Origin: an uncultured Bacteroidota bacterium
GTDB lineage: Bacteria > Bacteroidota > Bacteroidia > Chitinophagales > Chitinophagaceae
Assembly: GCA_903933995.1 (NCBI GenBank)
Contig: CAIZMD010000153.1
Location: forward strand, 1 to 8,813
Direction: 5' to 3'
Length of the DNA stretch: 8,813 nt
Part shown: positions 1 to 4,982 of the stretch, piece after piece
How positions within the stretch are numbered: the first letter of the stretch is position 1
Layout of the letters: every line of letters starts with the position of its first letter
Position numbers and translations under genes: made by a program
Notes under the pieces: generated by a model
Seen by the model: the letters and a program-made list of their open reading frames with translations, nothing else
Database searches by the model: none
What the model was told of the DNA's origin: nothing

Positions 1-640
1 AGCCCCTTCCGTTATCAGATATTTTTAATAAGTGACATTGCTGTCCCCTTGGTTCAATATCAATGACTATTTTACTGGCTTGAGCGTGTTTGATAATATT
101 ATTCAATACTTCTTGCACCATTCTATATAGAATCAAACTATTGTCTTTGTTAACAAAGGAAAGAGAGCTGATAGGTGCATTAAATTCAGTACTATATTTT
201 CCTGTTTTTTCTAATTGTTGTAACAAAGATTTTAAACCTTCAACTATGCCAATCTCTTGAAGTCTGTTACTGTTCAGGTTATGACTAAGGGTTCTTAAAT
301 CACGAATCACTTTACCCAATAGCTCATCTGTCTTTTCAAAATGAACATCAGGTAAATTTTCTGCTAATACGTTTAGATTAATTCTAACCAGACTCAGAAT
401 CTGACCAATATTGTCATGTATCTCTTGACTAATATAATTAAAGGTATGTTCTTGAATCTCTAACTGAGTTTTGAGTAGGGTTTGCTCAAAACGATTTCGC
501 ATCTCTTCCTTTTCCATTTTATACTTCCTTTGTCTGCGGAGGAAGAAAAAAATCAGGATTAAAAAGAAAATTCCGACCAGTACAAAAAATACCGACGCAA
601 CTACAATTGTGACAAGGATTCCTTCCTGTTCTTTCGGCAT
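1..640 (-). CDS. Sensor histidine kinase, LytS/NarX (HisKA_3) type, 3' end cut by window edge
   Basis: An inner-membrane two-component kinase that should autophosphorylate on a histidine and pass the phosphate to a response regulator. I translated it by hand: 213 codons are visible from the ATG at 640 and the frame is still open at base 1. One hydrophobic segment (about residues 8-34) is followed by a basic stop-transfer (LRRQRKYK), a short coiled linker (about 40-66), then the H-box QEIHDNIGQ with the phosphoacceptor at His75 (416-418). The N-box is EVLNNIIKHA (about 177-186) and the D/G1-box begins DNGRG at 209-213. This H-box is the HisKA_3 type, usually paired with LuxR/NarL-type regulators. 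There is no periplasmic or PAS/GAF sensor domain. The start is fixed by an in-frame stop six codons upstream, and a later Met (residue 42) would lose the helix. The start lies 40 bp inside the preceding membrane-protein gene, implying coupled translation. The cognate regulator may lie beyond the left edge, but it cannot be seen. Confidence 0.9.
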   Translation of the reverse strand, partial: MPKEQEGILVTIVVASVFFVLVGIFFLILIFFFLRRQRKYKMEKEEMRNRFEQTLLKTQLEIQEHTFNYISQEIHDNIGQILSLVRINLNVLAENLPDVHFEKTDELLGKVIRDLRTLSHNLNSNRLQEIGIVEGLKSLLQQLEKTGKYSTEFNAPISSLSFVNKDNSLILYRMVQEVLNNIIKHAQASKIVIDIEPRGQQCHLLKISDNGRG

Positions 641-1266
641 ATAAGAAATGAAATACTAAACGAAGTATATAAAATGATATTCAAGCTGCGGTTGATGAAT
701 ACATAAATCCTTTTTCCTTCCTGGATCATATCACTGCTTCTAAGGTATTCAAACAAAGCATTGATAATGACTGATCCTAAATAGAACAACAATAAGCCAA
801 CACAAATCCAAAAAAATGGTTGCCTCACAAGGTTTTGAGTAATTTGTTCAGGTAACACCCATTCATAAAAGAAACAGCAACAAAAAAAGACCATGAAAAA
901 GCTTCCAAGTAATAAGGTGTAAGTATGGAAATTCTCAGATCCTTGAATGTAAATGTAGTTGAGAGAAGAAAATAGAATCAAGACTGGCATGGAAGCATAA
1001 GCTAACACGCGTAGAAATTTCAATTGAAAATTGGAAGCAAATAAATAGGCGTAAAAAAGGAATTCAATCAGGTTGAATACATTATATAGCCAATAGTTTT
1101 TGCCCCTTATTTCATAAACAATGGCAAGGTAGCCAATAAATTCAACGACTACTGTAAGCAACAAAAATGGTATAAAGTATACCATTTTTGTTTGTTTCAG
1201 TGCTGTATAACAAAATATTGCAATCACGAGACTGAGCATCTCGAAAAAGAAGTCAATCGACATCAA
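601..1266 (-). CDS. Seven-helix integral membrane protein, putative sensor partner of the histidine kinase
   Basis: A 221-residue, almost entirely hydrophobic protein that I cannot assign to a named family. Predicted helices lie at about 5-22, 29-50, 57-77, 84-106, 115-136, 150-172 and 188-210. Basic residues fall in the loops at 23-28 and 79-86 and in the C-terminal tail (RKNRK, 211-215), so the positive-inside rule gives an N-out/C-in seven-helix topology. The polar segments YEIRGKNYW (51-59) and YNVFNLIEF (61-69) are candidates for conserved ligand or structural residues. No enzymatic motif is visible. The gene starts 8 bp after the lipoprotein gene and its last 40 bases overlap the start of the kinase gene. 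Because that kinase has only one helix and no input domain, the natural inference is that this protein senses a membrane or envelope signal for it. An unrelated transport or housekeeping role is possible. The start could be either of the two adjacent Met codons (1266 or 1263). Confidence 0.8.
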   Translation of the reverse strand: MMSIDFFFEMLSLVIAIFCYTALKQTKMVYFIPFLLLTVVVEFIGYLAIVYEIRGKNYWLYNVFNLIEFLFYAYLFASNFQLKFLRVLAYASMPVLILFSSLNYIYIQGSENFHTYTLLLGSFFMVFFCCCFFYEWVLPEQITQNLVRQPFFWICVGLLLFYLGSVIINALFEYLRSSDMIQEGKRIYVFINRSLNIILYTSFSISFLICRKNRKESLSQL

Positions 1267-1274
1267 AGGCTCGT

Positions 1275-1748
1275 TTATGGATAAATTTGTCCGTGGTTCA
1301 GGTAGTCAGAGAAATCAAGTTCAGCCAAATCATTGGTTTTAACAATGCCGCCTAAAGATTTCTTTTTGTTGTTACCGCTAAAGAAAACAGTTGTTCTACC
1401 AACCATATTCTTACTAGGAGCAGTTTTTTCTGTGTAAACACCCAAGTTTACATAAACAACGTCAGATTTATACTTTGCTTGGAGGTTATTCAAGAATTTC
1501 TGAACGTCTTTGATTTTGAAGGCAACATACTCTGTTCCACCAGATCCAGCTTTCTTGAAAGATTCTGCCAAATCTTCGGCATCATCACGATCAATACTTC
1601 CATCAGGTTTTCCTGTGCCAGCTGCGTTCTGTATAATATTTTCGTCAGTAGCTTGAACGGTAGCATCCTGTTCTTTCTGGCAAGCCATTAAGCACACTAC
1701 CAGCGACATGGTTACAGCAACTTTGCCAATTAAGGATAGTTTTTTCAT
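1275..1748 (-). CDS. Small lipoprotein of unknown function, probably surface-exported
   Basis: A 157-residue secreted lipoprotein. The signal peptide has a KK n-region, a hydrophobic core (about 5-20) and the lipobox LMAC with the lipidated Cys23. Directly after it comes CQKEQD, which closely resembles the surface lipoprotein export signal described in Bacteroidota (Cys, then Gln-Lys followed by acidic residues), so display on the outer surface is plausible. A low-complexity linker (about 28-47) precedes a DGSIDRDD stretch (49-56) that recalls half of an EF-hand or dockerin loop but lacks the first two ligand positions. The rest (about 72-157) is a small alpha/beta domain with strands such as EYVAFKIK and VVYVNLGVY. 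I do not recognise the family. It is the first gene of a tight minus-strand operon with the membrane protein (8 bp away) and the histidine kinase, so it may be a ligand, an accessory sensor or a target of that pathway. Confidence 0.82.
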   Translation of the reverse strand: MKKLSLIGKVAVTMSLVVCLMACQKEQDATVQATDENIIQNAAGTGKPDGSIDRDDAEDLAESFKKAGSGGTEYVAFKIKDVQKFLNNLQAKYKSDVVYVNLGVYTEKTAPSKNMVGRTTVFFSGNNKKKSLGGIVKTNDLAELDFSDYLNHGQIYP

Positions 1749-1792
1749 AAACTTCTTTTTTAAATGATTCCACTAAGATAACGCCCTATTCT

Positions 1793-1821
1793 AAAATATA
1801 GTGTCGTAAATAAACTACAAA
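1793..1821 (-). promoter_or_regulatory. Candidate promoter of the lipoprotein-7TM-kinase operon
   Basis: Read on the minus strand there is TTTG (1821-1818), then a 17-bp spacer, then TATATTTT (1800-1793). This is one base off the Bacteroidota -7 consensus TAnnTTTG with a -33 TTTG/TTG box. It would give a leader of roughly 40 nt before the ATG at 1748. The spacer is at the short end of the accepted range, so this is only a candidate. Confidence 0.35.
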
Positions 1822-1827
1822 TTGTAG
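1815..1827. repeat. Perfect 6-bp dyad overlapping the candidate -33 box
   Basis: CTACAAATTGTAG is a perfect inverted repeat with 6-bp arms around a single central A. It overlaps the TTTG that could serve as the -33 element of the minus-strand operon, where a dimeric regulator could act as an operator-bound repressor or activator. Short AT-rich dyads arise easily by chance, so its functional meaning is uncertain. Confidence 0.35.
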
Positions 1828-1870
1828 AAAAATAAATATAACACTGATAATCAATCACTTAAAAAAATGC

Positions 1871-1878
1871 TATTTTTG
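1871..1878 (+). promoter_or_regulatory. Candidate -7 element for the PAS-receiver gene
   Basis: TATTTTTG matches the Bacteroidota -7 consensus TAnnTTTG exactly, about 150 bp upstream of the plus-strand start codon. No TTG is found 17-23 bp upstream, so a -33 box is missing or degenerate. If it is used, transcription would start near 1885, just where the first hairpin begins, and the leader would contain both hairpins. A poorer match, CACCTTTG, occurs at the equivalent place (1981-1988) before the second repeat copy. Confidence 0.35.
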
Positions 1879-1885
1879 AAAATTC

Positions 1886-1920
1886 GGTGTTTTCACGGTA
1901 GCTAAAATGGTGGAAACACC
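1886..1920. repeat. Inverted repeat / hairpin with 11-bp stem
   Basis: GGTGTTTTCAC (1886-1896) pairs with GTGGAAACACC (1910-1920) over 11 positions, with one G-T pair as the only imperfection and a 13-nt loop. It is not followed by a T-run in either direction, so it does not look like an intrinsic terminator. It could be a protein-binding dyad or an RNA hairpin at the 5' end of the PAS-receiver transcript. Confidence 0.6.
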
Positions 1921-1976
1921 TATGTTTACAGGCGTTTTAGACTTTAGATTAAGATTCTATTTTATTTTCTCGGGGA

Positions 1977-2003
1977 AAAACACCTTTGAAAAAACGGTGT
2001 TTT
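1977..2003. repeat. Inverted repeat / hairpin with 8-bp perfect stem
   Basis: AAAACACC (1977-1984) and GGTGTTTT (1996-2003) form a perfect 8-bp dyad with an 11-nt A-rich loop. It ends 17 bp before the ATG at 2021. Its arms are the same motif as in the 1886-1920 dyad, so the leader holds four copies of one short sequence in alternating orientation. The stem ends in TTTT but then continues AAC, which makes a weak terminator at best. Confidence 0.5.
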
Positions 2004-2020
2004 AACTGGAAAAACTACCA

Positions 2021-3121
2021 ATGCATAGTGTAATTTTAGTCCATTCAAAGCGCATCCCCCATAAAGCCCAAGTAATGAACGCAATCAATTTTGAGAAGAA
2101 CAGCCTAGAAGAAAAGGCACTATTGTTAGAGTCGGTTTTCAAGCACCTAATGGACTTGGTTTTTGTTTATGACTTGGCTTCTGGAACCATACAAATGCGC
2201 AATCCAGCCATGAACAAAATGGTTGGTTTATCAGAAAATTCCACAGAAGATATTGGTATTGAACAACTTAAACAGTTGATTCATGTTGATGATCTTTCCT
2301 TGATTGATGATATGGAAACCAAAGTGAACCAATTGCAGGAACACGAGGTTGCAAGTATTGAACTTAGGATTAAAACTGGCACTGATACTTACACTTATTA
2401 TCTGGTTAGAATTTCCATATTCAAACAGGTTGAAAATGGGGCTAAGCAGTTACTGGCCATGGCCCAAGACATGTCTGAAAAACGCAAATATGAATTGCAC
2501 AAACAGCGGAATATTAATACACTCAGAGAATTGTCTTTTATCACTTCTCATGAATTGCGTCATGAATATGCAAAGATTCAATCCATTATTCAACTAGTTG
2601 ACAATAAGTTCATTGATGAGAATGAAAGACAGGTATTATTGGCAGAAGCCAAACAGTCTATTCAGATTATCAATAGTAGTATTTTCAAGATTAATCATAA
2701 GCTTTCCTTTAATCAAAACGATAGCTTTTTTGAAAGCACAGGTGTGCTGGCTAAATTTAAAAAAGTACTCTTGGTAGACGATGATGCACTAACCAATATG
2801 TTGAATAAGAAAATTATTCAAATGGTCATCAAAGACATGTCTATAGAGATTTTCACCAATCCAGATGATGCTATCAACTATCTACGTACAAGTGATCATG
2901 ATGGCGATTATTTAATTTTCTTAGACATCAATTTCCCTGAGAAAAACGGATGGGACTTTTTGAATTTATACACCAAGTTTGATACCAAGTCAAAAGTCAT
3001 AATGCTTTCTTCCAGCATTGACAATGATGACAGAAATAGGGCTAGAAGTTATGACATGGTCATTGACTATATTACCAAGCCACTCTCTGTTGATTTTGTT
3101 GAAGGAATTTTAAAAGGATAA
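2021..3121 (+). CDS. PAS - HisKA-like (DHp) - receiver protein lacking a kinase ATPase domain
   Basis: A soluble 366-residue signalling protein. A PAS domain with its PAC tail spans about 32-158 (ending AQDMSEKRKYE). A helical pair at about 159-232 carries an H-box-like SHELRHEYAKIQSII, with His177 as possible phosphoacceptor and Glu178 kept, but Glu182 in place of the usual Pro. A 15-residue linker leads straight into a complete receiver domain (about 247-366). It has the acidic pocket Asp253-255, phosphoacceptor Asp302 in FLDINFP, Ser330 at the switch position and Lys353 in the TKP motif. There is no N, G1 or G2 box and no room for an HATPase_c domain, so it cannot phosphorylate itself by the usual route. 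It has no DNA-binding output domain. It probably acts as a phosphorelay intermediate or phosphate sink, with phosphate coming from another kinase. It is divergent from the histidine kinase operon. The first 18 residues look unstructured, so translation may really start at Met19 (2075). Confidence 0.85.
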   Translation: MHSVILVHSKRIPHKAQVMNAINFEKNSLEEKALLLESVFKHLMDLVFVYDLASGTIQMRNPAMNKMVGLSENSTEDIGIEQLKQLIHVDDLSLIDDMETKVNQLQEHEVASIELRIKTGTDTYTYYLVRISIFKQVENGAKQLLAMAQDMSEKRKYELHKQRNINTLRELSFITSHELRHEYAKIQSIIQLVDNKFIDENERQVLLAEAKQSIQIINSSIFKINHKLSFNQNDSFFESTGVLAKFKKVLLVDDDALTNMLNKKIIQMVIKDMSIEIFTNPDDAINYLRTSDHDGDYLIFLDINFPEKNGWDFLNLYTKFDTKSKVIMLSSSIDNDDRNRARSYDMVIDYITKPLSVDFVEGILKG

Positions 3122-3123
3122 AA

Positions 3124-4311
3124 CTATTTTTTCTGGCGCAACCATTTTTTAATGCTTTGATGATTCACTAAAGCAATTACTAGAAGTATGCCTATTGCTG
3201 CCATAACCGTATATGCAGAAATATAAGGGGATAAGAAAATTTGTTTTTCTTTCAAGAATTGAAAAAGCCAGAATTGCGTAACACTGATTAAGATTAGTCC
3301 AATTAATGCTATCCAAATATTGGGAGGATAAAAACGCCGCATCAAAAAGCGTTTTAATTGTTTGGGAGAACTACCCATCAATACCAATAAGGCAATTTCG
3401 TCTTTACATGATGCAATGGTTAATTGAATAAATAAGGTAAAGATTAGTAAGGCAAATGCCAGCATTAAAATGCCAGTAATACCAGAAATATTTACCACAA
3501 AATCCACCACTTGTCTATATCGGCTAAACCTGGTTTTGTCAGCATCGGTTGTTAACCCCTTTTCTTTTAAATAGCTTACCAGCATTGGGTTTCCAGGATC
3601 TTTTGTTCTAATAACCACTCTGGAAGAAGCATTGGCGCTTTGACTATTGGCAAAACGTTTGTTGGCCCATTCCATAAATGACTGTGGTACCAACATAGAT
3701 GAAATTCTATTGCTTAAACCTACTACTCTTCCATTCATACTCAATGGCCCATTAGGCGTTTGAATAGTAACTTTAAAGACCAGCATTTTAACTACTGCAG
3801 GGGTAAGTTGTGGTAGGTTCTGTGAAATAGAGAACTGAAAATTATAGATATCTAAAAACTGATTGGGAACAATAATGGGCAGATAATTGGATTGCTCAGT
3901 CCATGTCCAATCCTTTGTGGTAATGTCTAGAAATTCTGAAGGAACACTTTCAAATGCTATGTCTGTATAAAATGGGAAACGGTCACTATTACTCTGTATA
4001 GCGGCTTTAAATCTACTAGGTACAATATTTCCTAGGGATTCTACAAAGGGTTGCGCCTGTATGTCTTTGATTTGTTCTTCAGACAAACTGCTGGATCCAA
4101 TATTCTGATCCGTCATGATTTTATTGACTACCAAAAAATTAGCTATGCTATCTTGGTTGTCTTTGGCGTGTAAAAGTTGGTAATAGTTTACCTGCAACTG
4201 AACTGCCGAAAGAATTAAAAAAATAGCAACCGACATACCTACCAATGCCATCAAGAACCGGGTTTTGCCGGCGCTATTCTTAATGAGTTTGCTAAGTAGT
4301 GTATGAAGCAT
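3124..4311 (-). CDS. FtsX/LolC-type ABC transporter permease
   Basis: A 395-residue inner-membrane subunit of an ABC system. The layout is that of the FtsX/MacB/LolCE superfamily: one N-terminal helix (about 19-40), a large periplasmic domain (about 41-268), then three helices (about 270-300, 331-353 and 364-383). The cytoplasmic segment after helix 2, CKDEIALLVLMGSSPKQLKR (302-321), is the characteristic FtsX coupling region that contacts the ATPase. The periplasmic part includes GRVVGLSNRISSMLVP (194-209), like the MacB-type core domain. Such permeases usually transmit ATPase movement across the membrane (lipoprotein release, efflux, activation of wall hydrolases) rather than form a pore. 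The gene begins 8 bp after the ATPase gene, so the two surely form a complex. It is the last gene of the cluster. Its stop codon lies 2 bp from that of the convergent PAS-receiver gene. The substrate cannot be told from the sequence. Confidence 0.87.
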   Translation of the reverse strand: MLHTLLSKLIKNSAGKTRFLMALVGMSVAIFLILSAVQLQVNYYQLLHAKDNQDSIANFLVVNKIMTDQNIGSSSLSEEQIKDIQAQPFVESLGNIVPSRFKAAIQSNSDRFPFYTDIAFESVPSEFLDITTKDWTWTEQSNYLPIIVPNQFLDIYNFQFSISQNLPQLTPAVVKMLVFKVTIQTPNGPLSMNGRVVGLSNRISSMLVPQSFMEWANKRFANSQSANASSRVVIRTKDPGNPMLVSYLKEKGLTTDADKTRFSRYRQVVDFVVNISGITGILMLAFALLIFTLFIQLTIASCKDEIALLVLMGSSPKQLKRFLMRRFYPPNIWIALIGLILISVTQFWLFQFLKEKQIFLSPYISAYTVMAAIGILLVIALVNHQSIKKWLRQKK

Positions 4312-4319
4312 AATGATGA

Positions 4320-4982
4320 TTATAAATACAAAACTCTTTGGTAGTTGAAATGATTGTCAGCTTCAAGATCAGTAATAATTAGACCGGCACCCCTTGCCTT
4401 GCATTCGCTGGCAATAAGTGAAGCGGCTTTTTGAATATTAGCATCGTCTAAATGACTAAAGGGTTCATCCATGATCAACCAATCAAAGGGTTGCATCAAA
4501 GCACGAATAATAGCAATTCTTTGTTGCTCGCCATAACTGCAAATAGCAGCTGGCTGATGCAGTATGCCATCAATGCCTAAAAGACTGGCCATTTCTTGAA
4601 TAGAATCTGATGTTCTAAAGCCAGGTGATAGCAATCTTTTTAATTCAATATTTTCTAATGCCGTTAGATTGCCAAATAATTTCAAGTCTTGAAAAATAAC
4701 AGACAATTGCTCTTGTCGCAATTTGGCCAATGCGTCTTCATCAAAGTCTTTCAGGTTCTGATGGTTGTACATAACCGCACCTTCATAATCATGACGAATG
4801 CCATACAAAATGTGTTGGAAACTAGTCTTACCAGTTCCACTGGGTGCTTGTATCTTAATCCATTCTGCTTGGTGAAACAAACAATTCTTCTTCCAAATAC
4901 CAGACTGCTCATGCAGTTTCCTGTCTTTGAGTGGAATAGGGATTAATGATTGCAAACTAATTTCCATGAACCGGTCTGGCAT
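4320..4982 (-). CDS. ABC transporter ATP-binding protein with atypical catalytic motifs
   Basis: A 220-residue cytoplasmic nucleotide-binding subunit of the LolD/MacB size class, partner of the permease encoded 8 bp downstream. The Walker A motif is APSGTGKTS (46-54), with Ala for the first Gly. The Q-loop is VIFQDLKLF (Gln98). Walker B is WLIMDEP (168-174) with the catalytic Glu173, followed by the D-loop SHLDD. Two motifs deviate: the signature reads CSYGEQQR (148-155) instead of LSGGQQQR, and the usual H-loop His is replaced by Asp205 (IITDLE). Nucleotide binding should be intact, but hydrolysis may be slow or differently regulated. The reading frame is unbroken, so this is a divergent protein rather than a decaying gene. 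Its ATG overlaps the stop of the upstream DUF4836-like gene by one nucleotide (TAATG), implying coupled translation. Met6 (4967) is an alternative start and would give a more typical N-terminus. Confidence 0.88.
   Translation of the reverse strand: MPDRFMEISLQSLIPIPLKDRKLHEQSGIWKKNCLFHQAEWIKIQAPSGTGKTSFQHILYGIRHDYEGAVMYNHQNLKDFDEDALAKLRQEQLSVIFQDLKLFGNLTALENIELKRLLSPGFRTSDSIQEMASLLGIDGILHQPAAICSYGEQQRIAIIRALMQPFDWLIMDEPFSHLDDANIQKAASLIASECKARGAGLIITDLEADNHFNYQRVLYL

Larger units (their letters stand above)
1875..2006. repeat. Direct repeat pair, 22 nt each, 110-bp period
   Basis: Bases 1875-1896 and 1985-2006 align without gaps and match at 19 of 22 positions. Both begin TTTGAAAA and both contain CGGTGTTTT followed by CAC or AAC. 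The mismatches are two bases in the A/T spacer and one near the end. Each copy also forms or contributes to a hairpin with a neighbouring reverse-complement AAACACC. The pair lies entirely upstream of the plus-strand gene and is not coding. It may be two binding sites for one regulator or a duplicated leader element. Confidence 0.6.

Noticed and set aside
1575..1608. EF-hand or dockerin-like calcium loop (DGSIDRDD) in the small lipoprotein
   Set aside because: Ligand positions 1 and 3 are Thr and Lys, and only one half-motif is present, so calcium binding is not supported.
1479..1691. Plus-strand open frame opposite the small lipoprotein gene
   Set aside because: It lies wholly antisense to a convincing lipobox lipoprotein gene and its product shows no recognisable domain.
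2349..2597. Second plus-strand frame inside the PAS-receiver gene
   Set aside because: It is an out-of-frame shadow of the PAS and H-box coding sequence, which is continuous in the main frame.
2708..2760. Frameshift or deletion that removed a kinase ATPase domain from the PAS-receiver gene
   Set aside because: The frame is continuous, the linker is a normal short polar one, and no remnant of N or G boxes is seen in any frame. The domain is simply absent.
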